Shown: positions 1 through 7,489, counted from the stretch's first letter. The stretch is DNA of 18,173 nt from Bacillota bacterium (GCA_012512055.1 JAAZEW010000058.1:1-18173); one strand, 5' to 3'. Translations and numbers: made by a program. Notes: generated by a model not told the origin, from the sequence alone.

Positions 1-1128
1 GTATTCAGAGGACTTGCCGAAAACAAGATGTGCCTCCCGTACCTGATAACACAGCTTGAGATGCACAACACGGAACTGGCAAGACTTAAAGCATACCACG
101 AAGATACAATTGACAGTATTATCGAAGGCATTGTAGTTGTGGATCCCAACATGATCATAACCGGCTTGAACAAAGCCGCTGACATGTATTCCACTTCACA
201 GTCTATTGGAAGAGATGTGTTTGCCGTATTCCCCGAACTGGATATTCCCAGGTGTAGAAAGGGTTTCGAGCGGGCCATATCATTGGGTGAGCCGACAGAT
301 GTAGGTGAAATGGTGTTTTTGCTGGGTAACGACAAGGTCACACTGCATATCAAAATCAGTCCGCTCAAGAGAAAGGGCGGGGAAGTGTACGGAGCGGTCC
401 TCTTAAGTCAAGACACTACCGAGAAACGAAAACTCGAAAGCCAGCTCATTCAGTCTGATAGGTTAGCCGCTTTGGGACAACTTGCAGCCGGGGTCGCTCA
501 TGAGATCAATACTCCGTTGACCCTGATTCTGGGCTATACCGACATTCTCAGGGAGACAATCGGCTCTGACAACGTGAGCAGCTCGTACTTGAAAACGATA
601 GTCGAGGAGTCAGAGAGGATTTCCGACATCGTGCGGAGCCTTCTGAATTTTGCAAGACCGGTCAATATGCCCGCAGGCAAATGTAAGGTAAACGAGACTT
701 GCAGAAGGACTCTTAGGATATTCGGAGGGCAGATGACAAGAAGAGGCATTCAAGTCAGTATGGAGCTTGATGAATCCCAGCCGGAAGCTGTGATTGACAC
801 CGGGGAACTTCAGCAAGTGATCCTGAACATGCTCCTTAATGCTATGCAAGCCATGCCTGATGGCGGGGATCTGGGAATACAAACCCGGGTATCCGGGGAT
901 GGGGTGGAGATTACCATAACAGACACAGGTATTGGAATTGCTCCTGAGAATCTGCATAAGGTATTCAATCCGTTTTTCACTACGAAAGAGGTAGGCAAAG
1001 GAACCGGCCTCGGCCTTTCTGTGAGTTTTAACATCATAGAAAAGCATGGCGGGACCATTAGAGCTGAGAGTCAACCTGGTAAGGGCACGGCTTTCACTAT
1101 TGTCCTTCCTATGAATGGAGTAGAGTAA
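1..1128 (+). CDS. PAS-domain sensor histidine kinase, 5' end outside window
   Basis: Sensor kinase of a two-component pair; autophosphorylates on His and passes the phosphate to the regulator encoded next. The frame is open from base 1, so the ATG at 28 is probably internal and the protein starts upstream. Counting from that ATG: a PAS domain at about residues 26-130 (IIEGIVVVD ... VLLSQDTTEKRK), a HisKA dimerisation domain with the phospho-acceptor His158 in GVAHEINTPL, and a HATPase_c domain with N box (NMLLNAMQAM), G1 (DTGIGI), F box (FNPFFTTK) and G2 (GTGLGLS). No membrane segment is visible, so the sensed signal is probably cytoplasmic (redox, a metabolite or a bound cofactor). One base separates its stop from the start of the regulator, so the two are co-transcribed. 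Its place just before a hydrogenase operon with a sigma-54 promoter suggests it controls that operon. Family call is firm; the signal is unknown. Confidence 0.93.
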   Translation, partial: VFRGLAENKMCLPYLITQLEMHNTELARLKAYHEDTIDSIIEGIVVVDPNMIITGLNKAADMYSTSQSIGRDVFAVFPELDIPRCRKGFERAISLGEPTDVGEMVFLLGNDKVTLHIKISPLKRKGGEVYGAVLLSQDTTEKRKLESQLIQSDRLAALGQLAAGVAHEINTPLTLILGYTDILRETIGSDNVSSSYLKTIVEESERISDIVRSLLNFARPVNMPAGKCKVNETCRRTLRIFGGQMTRRGIQVSMELDESQPEAVIDTGELQQVILNMLLNAMQAMPDGGDLGIQTRVSGDGVEITITDTGIGIAPENLHKVFNPFFTTKEVGKGTGLGLSVSFNIIEKHGGTIRAESQPGKGTAFTIVLPMNGVE

Positions 1129-1129
1129 C

Positions 1130-2509
1130 ATGGAGACTGCCACAGGCAAAGCACTTGTCATAGATGACGAACAGAAAATGTGCCAATTTCTCGAACTCGT
1201 ATTGTCTCAAGACGGACACCAAGTCGTAACTGCTACAAGCGGGGAACAAGCCCTAGACATTATGCGGTCCAGGACTGATTTGGATGTTGTTGTCACTGAC
1301 CTTATGATGCCGGGAATCACAGGCATGGAAGTTCTGGAAGAGGCAAAACGCTTACTGCCTGATACCCCGGTGATTATGATAACCGGATACTCCACAGTGG
1401 AAAACGCTGTCCAAGCCATGAAAGCCGGAGCCTTTGATTATCTGCCGAAACCATTTAAGGTTGACGAAGTGAAGCTTGTGGTCAACAAGGCCCTGGACAG
1501 GCGGGCCATTGCTCTGGAAAACAAGAGGCTGAGACGAGAGATTCAGGCAATTCGTGAGCGGTCAGGCGATATAATCGGCACATCCGAGAACATGCAGGAA
1601 GTCTTCAGACTGGTTGAGAAAATCGCAAGGACTGATGCAACGACCCTGATTCGGGGAGAAAGCGGAACCGGCAAAGACCTTATCGCCCGGGAGATCCATA
1701 TGCAAAGCCTGAGATCGACGAAACCTTTTGTAAGCATAAACTGTGCTGCGCTCCCTGAGACACTCCTGGAAAGCGAACTCTTCGGCCATGCCCGCGGTGC
1801 TTTCACAGGGGCTGTCATGACAAAGCGGGGGTTATTCGAAGAGGCTGACGGAGGCACGGTATTCCTTGACGAGATAGGAGACATCAGTCTTGCGCTTCAG
1901 GCAAAGCTTCTGAGGTTTCTTCAAAACAGGGAGTTCATCCGCGTAGGAGAGACTACTGTAAGATGCGTTGATGTCCGGGTCATAGTTGCGACAAACAAAG
2001 CTCTGGAGGCTGCAATTGAAAGAGGGGACTTTCGTTCTGACCTGTACTACAGACTTAACGTAATAACCATACATCTGCCTCCCCTGAGGGAGCGTAGGAG
2101 CGATATACCACTTCTGGCTAAGCATTTTGCCAGGAAGTTCGCAGCCAAATGCCTTAGGGGCCCTATTTCCTTTTCTCATGGAGCTATGGATGCATTGGTC
2201 GGCTATGACTGGCCCGGCAATGTGCGCGAGCTTGAGAACGTCATCGAACGGGCTTTGATACTGATGGAAGGCGATGATTTGGATATTTGCGATCTCCCGG
2301 ACGAAGTAGTCAAAGCGCGAGAGAGCAGGAAATCAAGAGAACAAGGCCATCGAAAAGATGAACACTTCTATGAAGCTGTTGACGAGTACAAGCGCGAGCT
2401 GATCTGTGAAGCGCTGGAAAAATCTGATGGTGTTCAGGCTAAGGCTGCTGATATCCTCGGCCTCAAGCGGACCACACTTAATGAAATGATGAAACGGCTG
2501 GATATATAG
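1130..2509 (+). CDS. NtrC-family sigma-54-dependent response regulator
   Basis: Transcription activator (459 aa) with three domains. Receiver, about residues 6-120, with acidic pocket IDDE and phospho-acceptor Asp57 in [13 protein letters not shown]+ sigma-54 interaction domain, about 145-380, with Walker A GESGTGKD, the sigma-54 contact loop GAFTGA starting at Gly223, Walker [12 protein letters not shown] and a sensor/arginine region LYYRLNV. C-terminal Fis-type helix-turn-helix, about 420-459 ([20 protein letters not shown]). All motifs needed for ATP-driven opening of sigma-54 promoters are intact. The start ATG lies one base after the kinase stop with a GGAG at 1117-1120. The nearest sigma-54 promoter is 222 bases downstream, ahead of the hydrogenase operon, with a cluster of inverted half-sites between; this is the likely target. 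Exact DNA specificity is inferred. Confidence 0.96.
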   Translation: METATGKALVIDDEQKMCQFLELVLSQDGHQVVTATSGEQALDIMRSRTDLDVVVTDLMMPGITGMEVLEEAKRLLPDTPVIMITGYSTVENAVQAMKAGAFDYLPKPFKVDEVKLVVNKALDRRAIALENKRLRREIQAIRERSGDIIGTSENMQEVFRLVEKIARTDATTLIRGESGTGKDLIAREIHMQSLRSTKPFVSINCAALPETLLESELFGHARGAFTGAVMTKRGLFEEADGGTVFLDEIGDISLALQAKLLRFLQNREFIRVGETTVRCVDVRVIVATNKALEAAIERGDFRSDLYYRLNVITIHLPPLRERRSDIPLLAKHFARKFAAKCLRGPISFSHGAMDALVGYDWPGNVRELENVIERALILMEGDDLDICDLPDEVVKARESRKSREQGHRKDEHFYEAVDEYKRELICEALEKSDGVQAKAADILGLKRTTLNEMMKRLDI

Positions 2510-2587
2510 CCTAAGTAGATCACCATACTCAGATATAGTCTAAGAGTTGTTAACCTGCCATGAATACTCATATACGGAACAGAAATG

Positions 2588-2627
2588 CCAAAACTTTGGA
2601 CGCCAAATCCAATATATTGGATCCAAT
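2588..2627. promoter_or_regulatory. Cluster of CCAA/TTGG half-sites, candidate activator binding region
   Basis: Six alternating half-sites lie within 40 bases: CCAAA (2588), TTTGG (2595), CCAAA (2603), CCAAT (2609), ATTGG (2616), CCAAT (2623). They form nested inverted repeats, including a perfect 16-bp palindrome ATCCAATATATTGGAT (2607-2622) and an overlapping perfect 12-bp palindrome ATTGGATCCAAT (2616-2627). The cluster is centred about 150 bases before the predicted start of the sigma-54 transcript, the usual place for an upstream activating sequence of an NtrC-type protein. That the neighbouring regulator binds here is inference. Confidence 0.55.
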
Positions 2628-2691
2628 CCCCTTCTTGTATTAACTGCACAACCTGAGTAAAATGTATTAAAGACCTGCTTAAGGTATGTTT

Positions 2692-2717
2692 CGAGAGTTC
2701 TTTGGAGCTCTTGTTTT
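2692..2717 (+). terminator. Weak rho-independent terminator after the regulator gene
   Basis: Stem AGAGTTC (2694-2700) pairs with GAGCTCT (2705-2711) around the loop TTTG, with one G-T wobble; C2692 and G2693 extend it by pairing with G2713 and T2712. TTTT follows at 2714-2717. It would separate kinase/regulator transcription from the hydrogenase operon. The T run is short, so read-through is likely. Confidence 0.4.
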
Positions 2718-2730
2718 CATGTTGTGAGCT

Positions 2731-2746
2731 TGGCACGATACTTGCA
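2731..2746 (+). promoter_or_regulatory. Sigma-54 (-24/-12) promoter of the hydrogenase operon
   Basis: TGGCAC-N5-TTGCA matches the sigma-54 consensus TGGCAC-N5-TTGCW throughout. The invariant GG (2732-2733) and GC (2744-2745) are separated by exactly 10 bases. Transcription should begin near 2757, giving a leader of about 90 bases before the GTG start at 2847. A sigma-54 activator gene with intact GAFTGA lies directly upstream. No comparable sigma-A promoter was seen here. Confidence 0.87.
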
Positions 2747-2770
2747 ACTAAGAAGAAGTGAAGCCGATGT

Positions 2771-2799
2771 TGGACAGTCACAAACAAAGGAACTGTCCA
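2771..2799 (+). promoter_or_regulatory. Inverted repeat in the hydrogenase leader
   Basis: TGGACAGT (2771-2778) and ACTGTCCA (2792-2799) are perfect 8-base complements with a 13-base loop. They lie wholly in the predicted untranslated leader, about 15 bases after the predicted transcription start. No T run follows, so it is not a terminator. It could be an mRNA-stabilising hairpin or an operator; the sequence does not decide. Confidence 0.45.
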
Positions 2800-2815
2800 T
2801 TTCTAATGAACTAGA

Positions 2816-2833
2816 TTGTGAAAAAAAGCACAA
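2816..2833. promoter_or_regulatory. Candidate Rex operator
   Basis: TTGTGAAAAAAAGCACAA matches the established Rex operator pattern TTGTGA-N6-TCACAA at 11 of 12 half-site positions (G for T at 2828) with the correct spacer length. Rex is the NADH/NAD+-responsive repressor of Gram-positive bacteria, and hydrogenase and fermentation genes are known targets in Clostridia and Thermotoga. The site is downstream of the sigma-54 promoter and immediately before the ribosome binding site, so Rex would act as a roadblock to elongation. No rex gene is in this window. Confidence 0.65.
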
Positions 2834-2846
2834 AGGGGGAAGTAAC

Positions 2847-3047
2847 GTGTCAGCAATGCCATTAAGAGACGACGAGATTAAGCGCTGGGTACCTGAAGGA
2901 GTCGACGAGGACTTAATCGACGAGTACGTGGAGGCAATGGAGAAGTACGGCCCCGGATACCCGGACAGCGGCTGGTTTAAGAGAGCTGCGAAACTTGAGA
3001 GAGAGATGCGTGATGCTCGCCTCGAGGCCAGGTTTGACGAGAACTAG
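2847..3047 (+). CDS. Unrecognised 66-aa protein, first gene of the hydrogenase operon
   Basis: I do not recognise a family. The start is set to GTG 2847 because AAAGGGGGAAG (2832-2842) precedes it at the right spacing. An in-frame GTG at 2724 lies upstream of the sigma-54 promoter and cannot be used from it; ATG 2856 is too far from the ribosome binding site. The product is short, highly charged, rich in Glu, Asp, Arg and Lys, and has no cysteine, signal peptide or membrane segment. It contains a central YGPGYPDSGWF turn between two likely amphipathic helices, the second being KRAAKLEREMRDARLEARF. Codon use resembles the neighbours and the gene is followed 29 bases later by hydB, so it is probably real and co-expressed. 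It may be a small accessory or assembly factor for the hydrogenase, but that rests on position only. Confidence 0.75.
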   Translation: MSAMPLRDDEIKRWVPEGVDEDLIDEYVEAMEKYGPGYPDSGWFKRAAKLEREMRDARLEARFDEN

Positions 3048-3076
3048 GGGTTGTACGCGGAAGGAGTGATAGCAGG

Positions 3077-4924
3077 ATGAGTCCATTTATTCGTGCACAT
3101 ATACTGGTATGTTCAGGAGCAGGGTGTGTATCTTCAGGATGTCATGAAGTGTATGATTCACTCATGCATGCCCTTGAAGAAGAGGGGATTCTAAGCGAAG
3201 TCAAAGTGATTAAGACCGGTTGTATAGGTTCATGCGACTTAGGCCCGACTATCCTGATATATCCTGACGGAACTTTCTATCAGAAGGTTACTCCTCCGGA
3301 CGCCAAAGAGATTGTGGCGGAGCATATAGTGAAAGGTAGGCCGGTTAAGAGGTTGTTTCCCGGGGAAGCCGAAGGTGAGCCTTGTGAAAACATCTCGAGT
3401 CTTAACTTCTTTAAGAAACAGGTTAAAGTCGTTCTTAGGAACTGTGGAGTCATAGACCCTGAAAATATATACGAGTATGTAGCCCGCGACGGTTATGAAG
3501 CTTTGGCCAGAGTCCTTACAGACATGACACCGAAGGATGTTATTGACACAATAAAGGAGTCAGGCCTGAGAGGACGCGGAGGCGCCGGTTTCCCTACAGG
3601 CCTCAAATGGGAATTCGCCCGGCGGGTCCGCTCTGACGAGAAATATGTAGTCTGTAACGCTGATGAAGGAGACCCAGGCGCATTTATGGACAGGAGTGTG
3701 CTTGAAGGCGATCCCCACAGTATCGTTGAGGCAATGACTATAGCAGGATACGCAATCGGGGCTAACCAGGGACATATTTACGTTCGCGCAGAATACCCCC
3801 TGGCGGTAAGCAGATTGACCCATGCCATAGAGGAGGCGCACAAATTTGGGGTGTTAGGTGAGAACCTCTTTGGCTCGGGATTCTCATTTGATTTGGATAT
3901 TCGAGTCGGCGCAGGGGCTTTCGTGTGCGGGGAAGAAACAGCCCTACTGGCATCGATGGAAGGCAAGCGGGGCATGCCGAGGCCCAGGCCTCCGTTCCCT
4001 GCAAATGAGGGGCTCTTTAGGAAACCTACACTCATAAACAACGTGGAGACCTACGCGAACATTGTGCCGATAATTCTCAAGGGCCCGGATTGGTTCAGGA
4101 GTATAGGGACAGAGAAAAGCCCGGGCACAAAAGTGTTTGCTCTTGCCGGAAAGATAAACAATACAGGCCTTGTGGAAGTGCCGATGGGCACAACCTTAAG
4201 AGAAATCGTGTATGAAATAGGCGGCGGGATTCCCGGCGGAAAAGCCTTTAAGGCAGCTCAGACCGGCGGTCCGTCAGGTGGTTGTATTCCTGAATCACTC
4301 TTGGACATCAGTATGGAATATGACACCTTGACAAAAGCAGGCGCAATGATGGGATCCGGCGGATTGATCATCATGGATGAGGACACTTGCATGGTGGATA
4401 TTGCCAAGTTCTTCTTACAGTTTACTCAGGACGAATCCTGCGGCAAGTGTGTTCCGTGCAGAGAAGGTACAAAGGTGATGCTTGACATCTTGACGCGCAT
4501 TACCGAAGGGAAAGGTCAGCCCGGGGATATCGAGACCCTTGAGTCTCTTGGCAACACAATAAGGAATACTGCCTTGTGCGGGCTGGGACAGACTGCGCCA
4601 AATCCTGTCCTTAGCTCAATAAGGTACTTTAGAGAAGAGTATGAAGCCCATATTGACGACAAGCGGTGTCCGGGAGGAGTCTGCAAAGACCTGGTGGGAT
4701 ATGCGATAGACGCTTCGAAGTGCAGGGGTTGCAGCCTTTGTGCAAAGGCTTGTCCGGCTCAGGCTATTCACCAGGTGGCAGGCGAAGCGACACTGGCTGA
4801 GGCTGTCGGAGGCGAAGGCAGCCATAAGCCAAAACGCAGAACGTATGAAATCGACAACAGTAAATGTCAAAAATGCGGTGAGTGCATGAGCGTTTGCCGT
4901 TTTGACGCCGTGTCGAGGAGGTGA
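3077..4924 (+). CDS. hydB: NuoF-like NAD(H)/FMN subunit of a trimeric [FeFe]-hydrogenase (HydB/HndC type)
   Basis: Flavin subunit (615 aa) that exchanges electrons with NAD(H) in the soluble HydABC complex. Domains in order: a thioredoxin-like [2Fe-2S] domain (Cys12, Cys17, Cys49, Cys53); the NuoF core with the FMN/NADH glycine-rich motif GRGGAGFPTG near residue 166 and GAGAFVCGEETALL; the [4Fe-4S] site SCGKCVPC (Cys455, 458, 461) with Cys501 in LCGLGQ; and a C-terminal 2x[4Fe-4S] ferredoxin domain from about residue 549 (CRGCSLCAKAC, CQKCGECMSVC). This layout is that of HydB/HndC of electron-bifurcating or NAD(P)-linked hydrogenases rather than of complex I NuoF, which lacks both end domains. 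AAGGAGTGAT at 3061-3070 supports ATG 3077. Its final codons contain the ribosome binding site for hydA. Confidence 0.95.
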   Translation: MSPFIRAHILVCSGAGCVSSGCHEVYDSLMHALEEEGILSEVKVIKTGCIGSCDLGPTILIYPDGTFYQKVTPPDAKEIVAEHIVKGRPVKRLFPGEAEGEPCENISSLNFFKKQVKVVLRNCGVIDPENIYEYVARDGYEALARVLTDMTPKDVIDTIKESGLRGRGGAGFPTGLKWEFARRVRSDEKYVVCNADEGDPGAFMDRSVLEGDPHSIVEAMTIAGYAIGANQGHIYVRAEYPLAVSRLTHAIEEAHKFGVLGENLFGSGFSFDLDIRVGAGAFVCGEETALLASMEGKRGMPRPRPPFPANEGLFRKPTLINNVETYANIVPIILKGPDWFRSIGTEKSPGTKVFALAGKINNTGLVEVPMGTTLREIVYEIGGGIPGGKAFKAAQTGGPSGGCIPESLLDISMEYDTLTKAGAMMGSGGLIIMDEDTCMVDIAKFFLQFTQDESCGKCVPCREGTKVMLDILTRITEGKGQPGDIETLESLGNTIRNTALCGLGQTAPNPVLSSIRYFREEYEAHIDDKRCPGGVCKDLVGYAIDASKCRGCSLCAKACPAQAIHQVAGEATLAEAVGGEGSHKPKRRTYEIDNSKCQKCGECMSVCRFDAVSRR

Positions 4925-4926
4925 GC

Positions 4927-6693
4927 ATGATGACAGAGGAAAATAAGAAGATTAACTTGACAATCGACGGAATTCAGGTTGAGGCATATGAGGGAGACAT
5001 GGTGCTCGATGCGGCGCGGCGCGCCGGGATTGATATCCCCACTCTCTGTTACCATCCGGCGATCGGCCCGATAGGTTCCTGCAGAGTGTGTGTAGTAGAA
5101 ATCGAGAACGGCAGAGGCCTTCCTGCATCGTGCGTGACTCCTGCAAGAGAAGGCATGATTGTGCGTACTAACACGGAGGCGGTTCGTGAAGCCCGTCGTA
5201 CCGTGGTTGAGCTGATATTAGCATCTCATCCCCAGGATTGTCTCGAGTGCGAGCGGAACGGGAGATGTGAACTTCAGGCGCTGGCAATGCGTCTTGGGAT
5301 TAGGGAAACCAGATTTCATAGGGAGAAAGCGCACAAGGAATGCGACACTTCCAGTCCTGCGCTGGTGCGCGATGCTGATAAGTGCATACTCTGCGGCCGC
5401 TGCGTAAATATGTGTGCCGATGTGCAGAACGTGGCTGCGCTGGGTTTTGCGTACCGTGGCACAGATGCCCTTGTAACCCCTATGTTCGAACGGGGACTGG
5501 CAGAGTCCAAGTGCGTATCATGCGGACAATGCGCTAACATATGCCCTGTCGGCGCTATCCACGAGAAGGAAGAGTGGCAGAAGGCCGCTGATTTGATAAG
5601 CGATCCCAACCTGCATGTGGTGGTGCAGGTAGCGCCTGCAGTCCGAGCTGCCATAGGTGAGGAATTCGGAATTCCCGCAGGCACACCGGTAACCGGTAAG
5701 CTTGCGACAGCATTGAAGATGCTTGGATTTGATGCGGTATTTGATACGCAGTTTACGGCGGACCTGACGATAATGGAGGAGGGAACGGAACTTCTCGAAA
5801 GGCTGAAGACGAAAGGGCCTTTGCCTCTGATAACGTCGTGTAGCCCGGGATGGATAAAGTACGCTGAGACGTTCCACCCGGAGTTCGTCCCTAACCTGTC
5901 GTCATGTAAGTCACCGCAGCAGATGATGGGTGCAATTATCAAGACTTATTACGCTAAGAAGGCCGGCATCGATCCTGACAAGATCGTGTCTGTTTCGGTA
6001 ATGCCTTGCACGGCTAAAAAGTCTGAATGCGCCAGGCCTGAGATGAACGCGTCAGGGTACAGGGATGTAGACATTGTTCTGACCACCAGAGAACTGGCTT
6101 GTATGATTAGACAAGCAGGAATCAGGTTCCACGATCTCCCTTGCGGGGAATTTGACGCGCCTCTCGGAATATCGACTGGAGCAGGGACAATATTCGGTAC
6201 CACAGGCGGTGTTATGGAAGCTGCGCTTCGTACCGTATACGAGATCGTAACCAAGAAGCCCCTTGGCAAAGTGGAATTCTCTGAAGTCAGGGGCATGGAT
6301 GGAATAAAGGAAGCCTCAGTTGACCTGGGCGGAAGAGAAGTTCAAGTAGCCGTAGCCCATGGACTGAGCAATGCAAGCAAGCTGTTGAGGCACATTAAGG
6401 AAACCGGAAAAAGCTATGATTTCATTGAGGTTATGGCATGTCCCGGCGGCTGTATCATGGGCGGAGGCCAGCCAAGGTCAGTCGAGCCTGATATAGCCGT
6501 GAAGAGGGCTGCCGCGCTTTATGCTGAGGACAGAAGCATGAAGATGCGCAAATCTCATGAGAATCCTGCAGTTGCGCGTCTTTATGAGGAATTTCTGAAG
6601 AAGCCGGGCAGCGACATATCACATAAGTTGTTGCACACAACCTATGAAGGTTCGGACAAGGCTGCCGAGGCCGGCCGGAAGGAGGCTATGTAA
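4927..6693 (+). CDS. hydA: [FeFe]-hydrogenase catalytic subunit (HydA/HndD type)
   Basis: H2-forming or H2-oxidising subunit, 588 aa. N-terminal [2Fe-2S] domain (Cys41, 52, 55, 69), His-Cys3 [4Fe-4S] domain (His101, Cys105, 108, 114), a 2x[4Fe-4S] ferredoxin domain (Cys153-163 and Cys196-206), then the H-cluster domain. H-cluster motifs: L1 TSCSPGW (Cys305), L2 MPCTAKKSE (Cys361), L3 EVMACPGGCIMGGGQP (Cys505, Cys509). In L1 the second Cys of the usual TSCCP, which relays protons in well-studied enzymes, is Ser306. There is no extra C-terminal [2Fe-2S] domain as in Thermotoga HydA; length matches HndD. The ATG at 4927 is chosen because GGAGG at 4917-4921 precedes it by 5 bases; an in-frame GTG at 4921 overlaps that site and is unlikely. 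Two bases after the hydB stop, so translation is coupled. With HydB and HydC it probably couples ferredoxin and NAD(H) to H2. Confidence 0.97.
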   Translation: MMTEENKKINLTIDGIQVEAYEGDMVLDAARRAGIDIPTLCYHPAIGPIGSCRVCVVEIENGRGLPASCVTPAREGMIVRTNTEAVREARRTVVELILASHPQDCLECERNGRCELQALAMRLGIRETRFHREKAHKECDTSSPALVRDADKCILCGRCVNMCADVQNVAALGFAYRGTDALVTPMFERGLAESKCVSCGQCANICPVGAIHEKEEWQKAADLISDPNLHVVVQVAPAVRAAIGEEFGIPAGTPVTGKLATALKMLGFDAVFDTQFTADLTIMEEGTELLERLKTKGPLPLITSCSPGWIKYAETFHPEFVPNLSSCKSPQQMMGAIIKTYYAKKAGIDPDKIVSVSVMPCTAKKSECARPEMNASGYRDVDIVLTTRELACMIRQAGIRFHDLPCGEFDAPLGISTGAGTIFGTTGGVMEAALRTVYEIVTKKPLGKVEFSEVRGMDGIKEASVDLGGREVQVAVAHGLSNASKLLRHIKETGKSYDFIEVMACPGGCIMGGGQPRSVEPDIAVKRAAALYAEDRSMKMRKSHENPAVARLYEEFLKKPGSDISHKLLHTTYEGSDKAAEAGRKEAM

Positions 6694-6694
6694 G

Positions 6695-7258
6695 ATGGCA
6701 TCTGAAGCCGTAGTAAAGCGCTCCAAACCGCAAGCCGGGCGCGGAGAATGTAAGTGTCATGGAAAGCTTCCTGACGACAGGTTCGAAAAGCTCCATGATG
6801 TAATAGATGAATACAAGGACAAGCCGGGCTCCCTTATTCCTGTGCTCCACCGGGCCCAGCAGCTCTTTGGGTGTCTGCCTGAAGATGTCCAGCAGTTCGT
6901 GGCCGAAGGGCTGGGTGTACCGGAAAGTGAGGTTTACGGGGTGGCAACCTTTTACTCGTTGTTCTCCCTCAAACCAAAGGGTAGGTGGACAATTAGCGTT
7001 TGCCTTGGAACAGCGTGTTATGTGAAAGGTGCGGCTGATTGCCTCGAGGCTTTGAGGAAGGAACTCGGAACCGACATCGGCGGGACAAGCGAAGACGGCC
7101 TCTTTACTCTGGAGGGGGTGCGCTGTGTAGGAGCATGTGCCCTCGCTCCTGTCGTGGTAATAGGTGATACTGTCTACGCCAAGGTCAAGCCGGAGGATAT
7201 CAAGAGAATTCTCGCTGAACATGTGGAGGCTCATTCTACGGAAGCTCACGCTTCGTAG
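6695..7258 (+). CDS. hydC: NuoE-like [2Fe-2S] subunit of the hydrogenase (HydC/HndA type)
   Basis: Thioredoxin-like ferredoxin subunit, 187 aa, needed with HydB for electron transfer to and from NAD(H). The four [2Fe-2S] ligands fit the NuoE pattern: Cys103 and Cys108 (VCLGTACYV), Cys144 and Cys148 (VRCVGACALAP). The N-terminal helical part with ELLxxxQxxFG-like sequence (VLHRAQQLFGCLPEDV) and VYGVATFYSLF is typical of NuoE. GGAAGGAGG at 6677-6685 supports ATG 6695, one base after the hydA stop; an in-frame ATG at 6644 inside hydA has no such site. The first 25 residues, including CKCHG, are an extension of unknown role. Gene order here is B-A-C, unlike the C-B-A of Thermotoga. The operon ends at the terminator 75 bases downstream. 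Confidence 0.94.
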   Translation: MASEAVVKRSKPQAGRGECKCHGKLPDDRFEKLHDVIDEYKDKPGSLIPVLHRAQQLFGCLPEDVQQFVAEGLGVPESEVYGVATFYSLFSLKPKGRWTISVCLGTACYVKGAADCLEALRKELGTDIGGTSEDGLFTLEGVRCVGACALAPVVVIGDTVYAKVKPEDIKRILAEHVEAHSTEAHAS

Positions 7259-7332
7259 TTTAGCATAGGTTCGCACAAGCGACCGGGCAGCCTCAACTCC
7301 CATACCTCCCCCAGTCCATGAATCCCACATTC

Positions 7333-7375
7333 AAAGAAGAGCGCTCCCGCCGTAGGGCAGGGGCGCTCTTCTTTT
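7333..7375 (+). terminator. Strong rho-independent terminator of the hydrogenase operon
   Basis: AAAGAAGAGCGC (7333-7344) is perfectly complementary to GCGCTCTTCTTT (7363-7374), with an inner CCC/GGG pairing (7346-7348 with 7360-7362) and TTTT at 7372-7375. The A-rich left foot would also allow some termination in the other direction. Confidence 0.9.
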
Positions 7376-7459
7376 GCGCTGAAACAATTGATGTCTGTGG
7401 AACTTGAATCCGGAAAAATCCGGGCATCGAGAAAATGACAAGAAGGATTCCCGGGACAT

Positions 7460-7489
7460 TTGACGAATAATACAACCGGTTGCATGAAT
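7460..7489 (+). promoter_or_regulatory. Possible sigma-A promoter of the LacI-family gene
   Basis: TTGACG (7460-7465) and ATGAAT (7484-7489) are separated by 18 bases, with TG at 7481-7482 as an extended -10. The -10 match is poor (3 of 6). The call is supported mainly by the palindrome that fills the spacer. Confidence 0.3.
7471..7484. promoter_or_regulatory. LacI-type operator palindrome
   Basis: TACAACCGGTTGCA contains the perfect 10-bp palindrome CAACCGGTTG (7473-7482) with a central CG step, the hallmark of LacI-family operators; six of seven base pairs of the 14-mer are symmetric. It lies 87 bases before the LacI-family start and within a possible promoter, which fits autoregulation. 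Binding by this protein is inferred. Confidence 0.5.

Noticed and set aside
610..1161. Minus-strand open frame of 183 codons over the kinase
   Set aside because: Antisense to a gene with full HisKA/HATPase motifs; no family features and no ribosome binding site. A shadow of strong codon bias, like several others over hydB, hydA and treT.
2724..2846. Longer N-terminus of the small hydrogenase-operon protein from GTG 2724
   Set aside because: It would cover the sigma-54 promoter and leader, and the proper ribosome binding site is at 2832-2842, just before GTG 2847.
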